From positions 1 to 64,000 of the forward strand of contig JBNKWZ010000003.1 in the NCBI GenBank assembly GCA_050300015.1: a DNA stretch of 64,000 nucleotides. The letters are read 5' to 3'. Every line of letters begins with the position of its first letter. Position 1 is the stretch's first letter. Origin of the DNA: CAYZQH01 sp050300015 (GTDB lineage: Bacteria; Pseudomonadota; Gammaproteobacteria; Pseudomonadales; Cellvibrionaceae). A model generated the notes under the pieces. It saw nothing but the letters and a program-made list of their open reading frames with translations, made no database searches and was not told where the DNA came from. Both the position numbers and the translations under genes were made by a program. This document shows positions 17,297 through 26,500 of this stretch, piece after piece.

Positions 17297-18967
17297 ATGA
17301 CATCGCTATCGATTCGAGATATTCAAGGAGATGGATTGTGCTCTCCAATGGCGGGCCAGTTGGTAGAAACGCAAGGTGTTGTTACCGGTATTCTCCGCAA
17401 GGGCTTTTACGTTCAAACACCTAATGTTCAATGGGACGGCGAGCGTTCAGATGCCATATTCGTTTTTGGCGACTCAAATGTGGTGAAGCCTGGCTATTGG
17501 GTGCAAGTGGGTGGTGAATGTGTGGATTATTTGAAGCACGATACGGCGCGCCCCGTCACTCAGATCAAAATGAACCGTTTGTTTCTAGTGGAAGAGAAAG
17601 GTCCCGGCATTGAGCCGATCGTATTGTCTGAAAAGCTGCTGCCACAAGACCACGTGCAACTCGCCAAAATCTTAAACAGCCTTGAAGGTATGCTCGTGGC
17701 ATTGCCAGGTAACGCCACATTTATCGCGCCCAGTAATCCATTTGGGGATTATGTTTGTGCTTTGCCGCTTCAATTTAGTGAGCCCGGCATTATCCCAACC
17801 AAAGTGGGTGGTTTGATTGTAGAAGGGAATGCGCACGAACGCTGGTTTCCAGGGTTTCGCATTTGGGATTACAAATTGGCCCCCAAGCTGAATGTGGGTG
17901 CAAGGCTAACCCAGACCATTGCAGGGCCATTACATTATCGCGTGGATGCCTGGCAAATGGCTGTCTCAAGCGCGATTGAGTTTGACGATAACCCCATTGT
18001 TTTACAAAAAAGCCGACTCCACAGTGAAAATGGCGCGCTTACGGTATTGACTTTAAATGGCTTTAACTTGGATTGGCATGTGGAGTCGGAAGCAAGGGTA
18101 GCCAACCCCCGACAAGATGTGGACGACGACTGGGGGGAGGGCCGGTTCCATACCCTGGCCCAAGCCATAGCCTTACAAGCCAACACTCCTGATATCGTGG
18201 CGCTGCAGGAGATTCAGGACAACGACGGCGCAGAACTGTCCCCTGAGGTCAGCGCGAGCAAAACCTACACAGCGTTAATTCATCTTGTAAAGGCCTTGTC
18301 GGGAGTGACCTACCAGTGGGCCGATATTCCACCCGAGGTGGATGCCGATGGTGGCCAGCCAGGGGGCAATATCCGCAATGGCTTTTTATATAATCCCAAA
18401 AGAGTGGATTTGGTGAAAGACTCATTGCTACGACTTGGCGAGCAAGCGCCTTGCTTCGAAGATTCACGCAAACCCTTGGTGGCGTCTTTTCGCGAACACC
18501 AAAGTCAAAATAACTTGACGGTTATCAATGTACATTTGGTATCTAAGCGTCAGCAGACAAGTCTCTTTGCGCCAGTTCAGCCGGGTGTTGATGTGAAAGA
18601 AAGCGTGCGCGTTGAACAAGCCAGTGTTATTGCACGCTTTGTAGAATCCCTTCACGACAAAGGTGAGAGCTATTACGTTACAGGGGATTTTAACGACCAC
18701 GAGCACAGTCGTACCTTAAAAACTTTAACAGGTAAACAGAACGCCAATTTGGTTTTTAACTTACCGCCACATGAACGCTTCGATTACAATCATCGCGGGA
18801 AATTGCAAGTGTTGATGCATGGGATTGTGCCGAAGACTATTGTGGAAAACAAAAAGGTGGATTACGAAATTATCCACGGTAACGAGTTGTTAGGGGTGCC
18901 TCCAGGCGCTGATGCTGATAAGCCCAGCGACCACGCTTATGTACTGGCCAAAATTCATTTGGTTTAA
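17297..18967 (+). CDS. Endonuclease/exonuclease/phosphatase (EEP) family protein, ExeM/NucH-like
   Basis: About 556 residues from the ATG at 17297 (another in-frame ATG is at 17282; neither has a strong ribosome site). The N-terminal half (about 1-230) looks like the OB-fold accessory region found in extracellular nucleases of the ExeM/YhcR type (LVETQGVVTGILRKGFYVQTP). The C-terminal half is an EEP catalytic domain: GALTVLTLNGFNLDWH, DIVALQEIQDND (metal-binding Glu), INVHLVSKRQ, YYVTGDFNDHEHS (Asp and Asn of the active site) and KPSDHAYVLAKI (catalytic Asp-His). Metal-dependent hydrolysis of DNA or another phosphodiester is expected. Unlike ExeM, no signal peptide is visible, so the location is uncertain. 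Confidence 0.87.
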   Translation: MTSLSIRDIQGDGLCSPMAGQLVETQGVVTGILRKGFYVQTPNVQWDGERSDAIFVFGDSNVVKPGYWVQVGGECVDYLKHDTARPVTQIKMNRLFLVEEKGPGIEPIVLSEKLLPQDHVQLAKILNSLEGMLVALPGNATFIAPSNPFGDYVCALPLQFSEPGIIPTKVGGLIVEGNAHERWFPGFRIWDYKLAPKLNVGARLTQTIAGPLHYRVDAWQMAVSSAIEFDDNPIVLQKSRLHSENGALTVLTLNGFNLDWHVESEARVANPRQDVDDDWGEGRFHTLAQAIALQANTPDIVALQEIQDNDGAELSPEVSASKTYTALIHLVKALSGVTYQWADIPPEVDADGGQPGGNIRNGFLYNPKRVDLVKDSLLRLGEQAPCFEDSRKPLVASFREHQSQNNLTVINVHLVSKRQQTSLFAPVQPGVDVKESVRVEQASVIARFVESLHDKGESYYVTGDFNDHEHSRTLKTLTGKQNANLVFNLPPHERFDYNHRGKLQVLMHGIVPKTIVENKKVDYEIIHGNELLGVPPGADADKPSDHAYVLAKIHLV

Positions 18968-19025
18968 TAAAACCCAGTGAACCATAACTGAAAATTGCGG
19001 GGCTCTTTTTTTGATAGAAGCTTAC

Positions 19026-19733
19026 TTACCCTTTTGAGGGAGCCTCTGTTTTGGGTATGGACTTTGGATAATCGCAAAGTGGTTTGTAGGGTGGGGTGAC
19101 AGGTATTGTGATTCGGGGTTTACCATTTGGCAGCGATACGATCAATAGGCTCTTTTTTCCGGCTCTGGATTGAATCATTCTAAGCTCATCTTTACTGCAA
19201 AATGTGGGTTTAGGGCCCGCAATGTCATATTTAAGAATCCAGCTATTGTCCCCTGCATAGCAACGGCCTTCCACCCCCTTATGTGGAGTGACGGTGGGCT
19301 TGGTGCAAGCGGTTAAAGCCTTGTGGTAGTGCACCTGCGTGGTCCAAGGGCGCAATTGATCAGGGAATACTTTCCATTGTTTGCCATTTAATTCGTATAC
19401 ATTGCCTTGGGCGTCGTTGGCGCAGGCTTTTTTAGCGCACTTAAAAATATTCAGAATGGGCTTAGCGGCTAGCCAAACCATAGGTTGTGTACCCGTACTT
19501 AGCAGTGCGGGCTGCTCCTTGCCAGCGGTATCGGTCACAAACCCTGCCTTGAGGTGCGGGAATTCGGTGCTGGTGACTTCCACCAAGGCAAGCGCTTTGT
19601 ATTGGGGAGCGGGTTTTAGGCTTTTGGGCATCGCGGGGGCGGCAAGAGCCTGATGGCCTGCAGTGAAGATGCCTAGGTTAAACAGGCCAATGGTTAAAAC
19701 TTTTGAGATATATTGAATTTGTTTTTGAATCAT
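19026..19733 (-). CDS. Exported protein of unknown function
   Basis: A 235-residue protein with a signal peptide (hydrophobic core VLTIGLFNLGIFTAGHQALA, likely cut after ALA) and a basic, proline-rich mature part. Six Cys residues (for example FKCAKKAC, TACTKP, GRCYAGD, TFCSKDE, PLCDYP) suggest a disulfide-bonded periplasmic or secreted protein. The Trp/Pro/Tyr content (WLAAKPILNIF, WKVFPDQLRPW) suggests a compact beta fold. The family was not recognised. It converges on the EEP nuclease gene with a 58-bp gap and is divergent from the gene at 19964. Confidence 0.7.
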   Translation of the reverse strand: MIQKQIQYISKVLTIGLFNLGIFTAGHQALAAPAMPKSLKPAPQYKALALVEVTSTEFPHLKAGFVTDTAGKEQPALLSTGTQPMVWLAAKPILNIFKCAKKACANDAQGNVYELNGKQWKVFPDQLRPWTTQVHYHKALTACTKPTVTPHKGVEGRCYAGDNSWILKYDIAGPKPTFCSKDELRMIQSRAGKKSLLIVSLPNGKPRITIPVTPPYKPLCDYPKSIPKTEAPSKG

Positions 19734-19963
19734 CAGTCTAATTTATCCGTTCTTTCCACATGCTCGGGCGTCGAATTATAGGGGTGTTTAGGGGCAATTC
19801 AACTGTCGATGATGCCGATGATACGCCTTGATGTGAGTTGTGTGAATGAATTCGCTTGTGAGACATCGAGCTGTGGAGAGGGTTCCCTGTCGGGTTATAC
19901 TGACCATCGCTTCCATTGAAGTGAACTCACTTTACATGACGGTCATTAACTGACGGTGATTTT

Positions 19964-20590
19964 ATGCTGGTTCGATCCGCGTTGTTCCTTTTACTCCTAA
20001 CACTTTCAGCGATGAGTGCCGCGAGCACTCTAGAGGAAGATCTAGAGCTCTACTGTGAACTTTATAACCCCGTGTCCTGGCGCGCTTTGGGAGATAGCCC
20101 GGAGTTGAATCAAATTGCCAATCACATCCTTGAGCGACAGCAGTACGTATTGCGCGATGAAAGCTTGAGGCAGGCGCTCTCGAAGGTTGATGTTTCCACG
20201 TTCACCACGTTTCACCGCAGCGTGCGCAACCGTATCAGTCAGTTGCTTGGAGAGCCTTGGCAGTGTACTCACTTCGATGCGTTTTTTACGCCCACCAGGC
20301 AATTTGTTACCGTCTCGATTGGGGAATTGGTAAAAAAACCCGTAGATCCCAATGCCGATAATGTGATCACCATAACGTTAGCCATGGAGGGGACGATTTT
20401 TATTAATCATTCCACCCTGATGGTAAGGTCAAAACTCGATGAGGCCATCCAAAAGGCGCTTGCCGGTCGCAAGCCCAGCGATGTGACGTTTTACTTAAAT
20501 TTTCATGATGACAGCAACGGATTGTTTGTGGGAGAAGTCTTAGCCGAACTCGCCGAGGCAGGTGTCGATAAGGTGCGTGTGTTTCGGTAG
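19964..20590 (+). CDS. Exported protein with an ExbD/TolR-like periplasmic domain
   Basis: 208 residues. A cleavable-looking signal (MLVRSALFLLLLTLSAMSAA) is followed by a helical region (about 24-110, with CELYNPVSWRAL and WQCTHFDAFF giving a possible disulfide). From about 120 the sequence follows the periplasmic domain of ExbD/TolR: VITITLAMEGTIFINHSTLM, SKLDEAIQKAL, DVTFYLNFHDDSNGLFVGEV and EAGVDKVRVF. Classical ExbD/TolR have an uncleaved N-terminal membrane helix carrying an essential Asp. Here that helix appears replaced by a signal peptide and an extra domain, and no ExbB/TolQ gene is adjacent. It may be a stand-alone envelope protein using the peptidoglycan-facing fold. The family match is by pattern only. 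Confidence 0.7.
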   Translation: MLVRSALFLLLLTLSAMSAASTLEEDLELYCELYNPVSWRALGDSPELNQIANHILERQQYVLRDESLRQALSKVDVSTFTTFHRSVRNRISQLLGEPWQCTHFDAFFTPTRQFVTVSIGELVKKPVDPNADNVITITLAMEGTIFINHSTLMVRSKLDEAIQKALAGRKPSDVTFYLNFHDDSNGLFVGEVLAELAEAGVDKVRVFR

Positions 20591-20994
20591 TTGTATCGGC
20601 CCCTCGCTACTGTGCTGGGGGTTCGCCTGAAGCCTTCATTTGATGTGCTCGTGGGTTATCGCAGCGCCTCCCAAGGTCAGTAAATCGGTAATCACACCGC
20701 CACCACAGGGACAGTACAGGGATGCTTCGCTTTGCCAATGTAGGCCTCAAGCCCTAGGCCCTCGGCAGCGGTTTGTCATAACCGTCAATGGTTGCCATCA
20801 TCTGAAATTTACCGTGTGGCAAGACCGGTCTTTAATATTGGCATTTGTGTGGCAGTTACATGAGGTCGGTTAAATGGCGAATGGACTTCGCTGTCGCCGT
20901 CAGAAATCACTTGCGCGACCATGGTGTTGTCGAGCAACTTGGTGTTTGGTACGGCTGGATCGTCGTTTGTATAAGTCAGCCGGTGGCAGTACTC
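20591..20994. other. Intergenic region, no convincing gene
   Basis: A 77-codon plus-strand frame at 20640 has no ribosome site and no recognisable protein. The region may be decayed coding DNA, but no family could be named. It ends at the 55-bp repeat element (20995-21049). Confidence 0.4.
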
Positions 20995-21049
20995 TAGGGA
21001 GCCTCTAATAAGCCTAAAGCTGTTTGGACTTCATCAGAGGTTCCCTAGA
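20995..21049. repeat. MITE-like element, minimal copy C (end-to-end palindrome)
   Basis: CTAGGGAGCCTCTAATAAG at the left and CTTCATCAGAGGTTCCCTAG at the right form an inverted repeat around a 16-nt centre. Both arms match the outer ends of copy A (GGAACCTCTGATTAAG). The interior found in the long copies is absent, so this looks like an internally deleted copy or two fused ends. It sits 28 bp before the esterase gene. Confidence 0.65.
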
Positions 21050-21077
21050 AGTCGTTTAATCAAACGGGTGGAATGTT

Positions 21078-21740
21078 ATGAGCCAGGTCATCGAACGTTT
21101 ATGGGGCACAAAGCCGCCCACACATGCTGTTATTTGGCTGCATGGCCTGGGTGCCACGGCGGATGATTTTGTGCCGGTGATTCCCTATTTGGGTTTACAG
21201 ACGTCCTTGAATATTCGGTTTGTTTTTCCTCAGGCGCCTGATCGCCCCATTACTGTTAATGGCGGGATGATGATGCCGGGTTGGTACGATATTAAAGGGG
21301 TTGACCTTAAAGACAAGGAAGATCTTGCGGGCATGACGGCTTCGCAAGACACGCTGGAGCAGCTGATTGCAGAGCAAATCGCCTTGGGAATTCCCAGCGA
21401 GCACATACTCTTGGCGGGGTTTTCTCAGGGGGGTGCCGTGGCTTATTACACTGCCATTCGCTCGCAACACCGGCTGGCTGGAGTGCTGGCATTGTCGACC
21501 TATTTACCTTTTGGGGAGCAAACAGCCGAGGAGCATTCTGGCGTCAATGTAGGCTCACCCATATTGGCCATGCACGGTACAACAGACCCCGTGGTGCCGA
21601 TGGCCATTGGTCAGTTCAGCGTAGAGCGATTAAAAGCGCTTGGCTATTTCGTGGATTGGCAAACCTACCCAATGGATCACAGTGTGATTCCCGAGCAATT
21701 AACCGATATAGGCAGGTGGATCAACACCTTGTGGGCTTAA
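21078..21740 (+). CDS. Carboxylesterase of the phospholipase/acyl-protein thioesterase-like alpha/beta hydrolase family
   Basis: A 220-residue cytoplasmic alpha/beta hydrolase. VIWLHGLGATADDFVPVI (about 18-35) is the oxyanion-loop HGLG motif. GFSQGG carries the nucleophile S116, TTDPVVP the acid D170 and MDHSVIP the base H201. The loop PDRPITVNGGMMMPGWYDI (about 53-71) is characteristic of the prokaryotic esterase II / EstB group that hydrolyses short-chain esters. The length fits (about 218). The ATG at 21078 has a GGAATG-type ribosome site. It is followed 37 bp later by the rhomboid gene on the same strand, so the two may share a transcript. Confidence 0.93.
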   Translation: MSQVIERLWGTKPPTHAVIWLHGLGATADDFVPVIPYLGLQTSLNIRFVFPQAPDRPITVNGGMMMPGWYDIKGVDLKDKEDLAGMTASQDTLEQLIAEQIALGIPSEHILLAGFSQGGAVAYYTAIRSQHRLAGVLALSTYLPFGEQTAEEHSGVNVGSPILAMHGTTDPVVPMAIGQFSVERLKALGYFVDWQTYPMDHSVIPEQLTDIGRWINTLWA

Positions 21741-21777
21741 CCCCCAAAGCCTATATTGTTAATAGAATGAGCAGTGC

Positions 21778-22515
21778 ATGAAGGCATTTTTTTACCACCG
21801 CCCTGCGGTGGCGAGTTTGTTGGCCATTAACTTGGCTGTGTTTGTGTTGTCGCTAGTCATGGAAAGCGGTGGGTATCATCTTGCGCCAGTACTGGGGTTG
21901 TATTATTTTGACTCCTATGCGTTTGATTACTATCAGGTTGTGACGCATTTGTTTACTCATGGAGGAGCACTACACATTACATTTAATATGGTTGCATTGT
22001 ATTCCTTTGGTGTGGTGCTGGAGTCACTGTGGGGAGCCAAGCGGTTTTTGGTGTTTTATGCCATTACGGGTCTCGGTGCCGCCATTTTGCACCAGGCCAT
22101 GCAAGCCTATGAAGTGTACCAACTGGTAGATACCTTAACCCCTGGCAGTGACTGGGGTTTGCCGCAGGGATATTTGTTCGGCTCGCAATATCAAACGCTG
22201 AATCACTATTATTTTGTGCCGGTGGTGGGCGCGTCGGGTGCTATTTATGGTGTGTTATTGGCGTTTGGTTTGCTGTTTCCGAATGCCAAAATGGCGCTGA
22301 TATTTTTACCCATTCCGGTGAAGGCCAAGTATGTTATCCCCGTTTTGATGTTGGTGGAATTGTTTTTGGGCGTTAAGAATTTTTCGTTTGACAATATTGC
22401 GCACTTTGCGCACTTAGGTGGGGCACTGTTTGGTTTTATTTTAGTGAAGTTCTGGGGGAGCCGAATCCCTCCAAAGGGACCATTCGTGTCCCCCAAGTCA
22501 GGTGGAAGATCATAA
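21778..22515 (+). CDS. Rhomboid family intramembrane serine protease
   Basis: A 245-residue inner-membrane protease that cuts transmembrane substrates. Six hydrophobic segments are visible. HLFTHGGALHITFNM (about 61-75) is the conserved L1/TM2 motif with H and N contributing to the oxyanion hole. VGASGAIYG contains the catalytic Ser (S153), and AHLGGALFG the catalytic His (H212), in the HxxGxxxG spacing of GlpG. A long loop between TM2 and TM4 (about 105-145, Tyr-rich) is larger than in GlpG. The polar tail after 225 (RIPPKGPFVSPKSGGRS) is cytoplasmic. The substrate is unknown. Confidence 0.95.
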   Translation: MKAFFYHRPAVASLLAINLAVFVLSLVMESGGYHLAPVLGLYYFDSYAFDYYQVVTHLFTHGGALHITFNMVALYSFGVVLESLWGAKRFLVFYAITGLGAAILHQAMQAYEVYQLVDTLTPGSDWGLPQGYLFGSQYQTLNHYYFVPVVGASGAIYGVLLAFGLLFPNAKMALIFLPIPVKAKYVIPVLMLVELFLGVKNFSFDNIAHFAHLGGALFGFILVKFWGSRIPPKGPFVSPKSGGRS

Positions 22516-22648
22516 GTTGGGTCAAAAAGAGGAGAGCTTGAAAAAGAAGAGTCAGTCCATCGGTAATTTGTGCAGTCGGTAGTATTACGCAGTATTCTTA
22601 TTCCGGTTTAGTAAAGCCCTGTGGGCTTAAATTTCCTATACTGTTTAA

Positions 22649-22874
22649 AGGAACCTCTGATTAAGTCCCAATGGCTTTGAAGCCGTGTCCTTCGGGGTTT
22701 ACAGAGCTTTCCGATATCTGCGGTAGTGATTGTCGTCAGACCACCAGTATGACTTGACCGCTATGGATGGCGGAAATGCCATTTTGCAGGAGCATAAAAC
22801 GGCCAAATCACTGCCTTGATCTCGAAAGCTCTGAAGGCCAGAAGCTATTGGGACTTGATTAGGGGTTTCTAAAG
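22649..22874 (+). repeat. MITE-like element, longest copy A (about 226 bp, inverted-repeat ends)
   Basis: The left end reads AGGAACCTCTGATTAAG, then TCCCAATGGCTTT. The right end, read on the opposite strand, is AGAAACCCCTAATCAAG, then TCCCAATAGCTTC. The two agree at 24 of 30 positions. The interior has no open frame and contains an inner inverted motif (AGAGCTTTCCGATAT near 22703 against CTCGAAAGCTCTG near 22821). Copies or parts occur at 322, 11980 and 20995. The right end stops only 24 bp before the ATG of the next gene, so the element may carry part of that gene's promoter. TTTAAAG and CTAAAG flank the ends, but no exact target-site duplication is obvious. Confidence 0.7.
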
Positions 22875-22897
22875 TCTATCTAAAAGAGGGTGAGACT

Positions 22898-23437
22898 ATG
22901 GCGGGGAACAAAAAATTCGATCATCTAGTGGAAGAACTTGAAGATCAGTTCCATGCGATACACGACAAGATCGGTAAAGCGCGCGCGGATTATGTAGCTA
23001 AACATGAGAAGGAGCTGGAATCTGCCAAGAAGAAGGTAAGTATGTTCAGTGATAAATTGAGCAAAGCGAAAGAGCGTTATGCCAAGGCACTGGCGAAAGC
23101 CAAGAAAAGTTCAACTGAATCGGCGAACAACCAGTTGAAAAAGGCTAAAGCGGCTGTGACAGTGATGGCTTCTTCTCTAGGCGAAGCCAAAGAGATTATG
23201 ACTACCGCGGAAGATAAGCTTAAAAGCGCAAAGCCCTTTGATAAAAAATTGGCTGCGCGTGCCAAAGCGTTAGCGCAGTTTGAGAAAGAGTGGGAAAAGA
23301 AACAAAAAGAAGCGGAGAAAGCCAAGGCCAAACGTGCCGCTGCACGTAAGAAAAAAGCGCCGGCCAAGCGCAAAGCCCCCGCCGCGAAAAAGCCCAAGAC
23401 TGAAGCGCCTCCTCCGACTCAAGACCCTTCGTCGTAG
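22898..23437 (+). CDS. Histone H1/AlgP-like lysine- and alanine-rich protein
   Basis: 179 residues. The first two thirds form an uninterrupted charged coiled coil (about 1-140; KHEKELESAKKKVSMFS, AKERYAKALAKAKK). The last 40 residues are a Lys/Ala/Pro tail (KRAAARKKKAPAKRK) like the KAAP tails of AlgP/AlgR3 of Pseudomonas and of eukaryotic histone H1. This composition supports nonspecific DNA binding and a regulatory or nucleoid role; AlgP was linked to alginate gene expression. The tail here is much shorter than in Pseudomonas. AGAGGGTGAG precedes the ATG. Because a MITE-like element ends 24 bp upstream, transcription signals may lie inside it. A bidirectional terminator follows. Confidence 0.8.
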   Translation: MAGNKKFDHLVEELEDQFHAIHDKIGKARADYVAKHEKELESAKKKVSMFSDKLSKAKERYAKALAKAKKSSTESANNQLKKAKAAVTVMASSLGEAKEIMTTAEDKLKSAKPFDKKLAARAKALAQFEKEWEKKQKEAEKAKAKRAAARKKKAPAKRKAPAAKKPKTEAPPPTQDPSS

Positions 23438-23480
23438 CAAGATTGTAGGCGCACTCGCGTCATTGCAATGTCACTTTATT

Positions 23481-23508
23481 AAAACGGCGCCGATAAAGGC
23501 GCCGTTTT
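23481..23508. terminator. Bidirectional terminator between convergent genes
   Basis: AAAACGGCGCC and GGCGCCGTTTT form an 11-bp stem with a 6-nt loop (GATAAA); the A/T tails allow function on both strands. The almost identical stem occurs at 31913-31940. Confidence 0.88.
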
Positions 23509-23536
23509 CGGTTTGAGCTGATGGTGATTGAGTCAG

Positions 23537-26500
23537 CTAGGGTAGCCCATTGATCCACTGCTCTAGGACATCCATATACTGCGCGTCCTCTAAACGCCTA
23601 CCCAAGGGCGGCATGCGGTCATCGGGATCAACGCTTTGATCCCGAATGTAGAGTATGGAGTTGTCGGGATTACCTGGGTCCACCACAAAGGGGTTGGCCA
23701 GCCCATAGTCGGCGAGGTAGTCCCGGTGTTCAGCCACGGCTCCCAAGACAACACCTTGCTCGGCAAGCGGTGTTTCGAATCGCGCGTCCCAATTGGAGGC
23801 GATGCCCTGAGGGCCATGACATTGCGAGCAGTTTGAGTCCCAATAGGAGCGCACGCGGTGTTCGAGCGTTTTGGTGGTGTCACCAATGTGTGCATGTGCG
23901 GGCAGGGTGTTCAAAGCCCCTTCATCCAGAGCTTGATCAAACAAACCAAGGTGATTCCATGTGGCCAGCTGGTTGGTGGTCACCCCACTGGGGTACAGCC
24001 ATTCTTTGTTGAGTGCCGCCGTTTTGGGCCCGAGCACACCTTTGGTATCTTCGTTATGGCAAGTTAAACAGTCGTTGGGACTGGGGTATGTCCAGGTTTG
24101 CGTCCAGTCACCACCAGGCGCACTGATGGTTATGTCCTCATTGAACACCGTGGTTAATAGATCTGCATCCGACCCATCTGCTCGCCACTTGTAGGTAACC
24201 CCATAGAGAGAGCCGCCAGGTTGGATTACCGTAATACGGGTTTCTAAGCGGCGCAGGTTGCTTGGGTCAGCCTCGTCAACGGGTAATGCAAAGTGCTTGA
24301 GGAATACCGTACCTTCAGGCCATTGCCATTTGCCCTCCGCCTGAAAGCCGACTTTCTGGCCGGACGGTACCGAAACCCAACGAGATTTTACGGCTCTGTC
24401 CGACCAAAGCGGGGATATGGGCTCATAGGGTACAAAGCTACTGGCCGGTATTAAATTGCCCACGTCCGAAAAAGCGCCCGTTTGCGACAACAAAGTGGGG
24501 ACATTGCTTAAATCTGGTGCTGCGTCAGCAGGCATATTTAAGTAGGGTTCTGCGAAGGGTCGACAACTCAGTCCATAGCTTGGGTCTGGGGTGCACTCGT
24601 CGGCCAGGTGCAGCGTAAAGTCGGTGGTGCCAGAGACGGTCGCCACCAATTGCAATGTGCCGCCACTGTCTGCGGACACATATTGGCCATTGATGGTCCG
24701 AATGACATAGCTGCCGTCGGGGGTTTCCACTAAATTGAAACTTTGGTCCGTCCCAATGCTGGTTGCGCTAAGTATCACGGTTCCCCCGTTCGATTGCCCG
24801 AGGTACAAGCCCGATGTGACTGAGCGCAAAGCGATGTTCCCAGTGCCGGTGCTTTCAATGGCAAAAATGGTGTCGTTGTTGACGGATACACGGTTTGCCA
24901 CCGGTGGGTTGGTGGCCGCCACAAACTGACCATTGCTGGCTTTCATCACAATGGTCTTGCCAGGGGTGTAGTCACCTTGCTTACGAATCACGATGCCTGC
25001 CACCGTGGGGTTCTCTACACTCTGAATAAAATTCAGGTTCAAAATACCGTCGTTCACGGTGGTGGTGAAGTAGCGGTCATAAGCGGTATTGGCGCCAATT
25101 TCTGCAACGATATCCAAATTGGTCACTACACGTTGGCCTTCAAGGTCGATGTGAAAACTGCGTTCGCCCGGTGCGTCAAAAAAGATGTCGGCCATTTGTA
25201 TTTGAACATCGTAGGTGCCATCTTCCACCGGAAATTCAAAGCTCAGGTCGCCATCCAACCATAACTGTGTTTGGTACAGTGTGTCATCTTCGGTATTGGC
25301 AATGGCGGTACTGACCGTTTGAAGATTACCCTCATAGACATAATTGTGTGGCTCGTAGTCGGTGCCGTTTGCGGCAGAATACGCATCACCCGCGACATTC
25401 ACGGCATAGTAGGTTTTGGGCGTGATTACATCAGGCCCTGTGCCGGTGTAACGTACTTCCATTAGTACGCCGGCGTAGGGCGGTGACGAACAACAATTCG
25501 CACCATAGGCCAGCATGTAGAGCCGGTTATTGTGGGCAGATATTTCACCGTCAATAATGCCGCCGACCAAATCGTTGTCGAGCCAAAGCCGAGGTTGCGC
25601 GGTATTTTGTGTGACATCGGTTTCAAACACTTCGTCGTTATTAAAATTCCAATAAATCAATCGGCCGTGAAAATAGCTAGGCAATTTAAAGGGGTCATCA
25701 ATGCTGTCGTCCCATCGATAAATACCCGCAAGCATGGTGGCGCGGTGGCTCATCACATGCCAGGCCGGTTGCGCGTCGGGTAAATTGAGCGCCCCGGTGT
25801 TGTTCGGCGAATCATTGATGACATTCGTGGGGTTAAAGGGCGCACCACTGATGCCGGTTGCAAAATCATAGTCAACATACGCTTCGTTGTTACCCGCAAA
25901 ATACGGCCAACCAAAGTTGCCCGCTTGGTTGGTGCGATTAATTTCATCATAACCTGCTGGACCGCGACTGGGGTCACCCGCACCCGCATTGGGCCCAACG
26001 TCAGCCCAATACAACCAGTTGGTTTGACTGTCGATGGCAATGCGGAAGGGGTTGCGATTCCCCATGGTGTAAATCTCTCCTCGGTGCAATGCGTCTGGTG
26101 CAAATAGATTGCCGGGTGGGAGGCTGTAACCACCGTCTGCTGTTGGTGTAATGCGAAGGATTTTGCCGCGCAGGTCGTTGGTGTTGGCCGAAGATTTTTG
26201 CGAATCCTGTGGACTTTGGTTGGGTCGTTCGTCGATGGGTGCGTAGTCATCGGACGAGTAGGGGTCTGTATTGTCTCCGGTAGAGATGTACAGATTCCCA
26301 AGGGCATCAAAGACCATAGCTCCCCCCATATGGCAACAAAATTGTTGTTGAACACCGTAACTGAGGAGAATGGATTCAGCCGCCACATTCAATGTATTGT
26401 CGGGGTTAATGGGGATACGTGAAATGTGGTGTACCGGGTCGGTGGGGTCTGTGTAATGAAAATATGCATATCGATTAGTGAGGAAATTGGGGTCTAACGC

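Noticed and set aside
20640..20873. 77-codon plus-strand frame as a small gene
   Set aside because: No ribosome site, no recognisable protein, odd composition; kept only as intergenic.
25753..26388. 211-codon minus-strand frame inside the giant gene
   Set aside because: Shifted-frame shadow of the dehydrogenase domain; no start signals.
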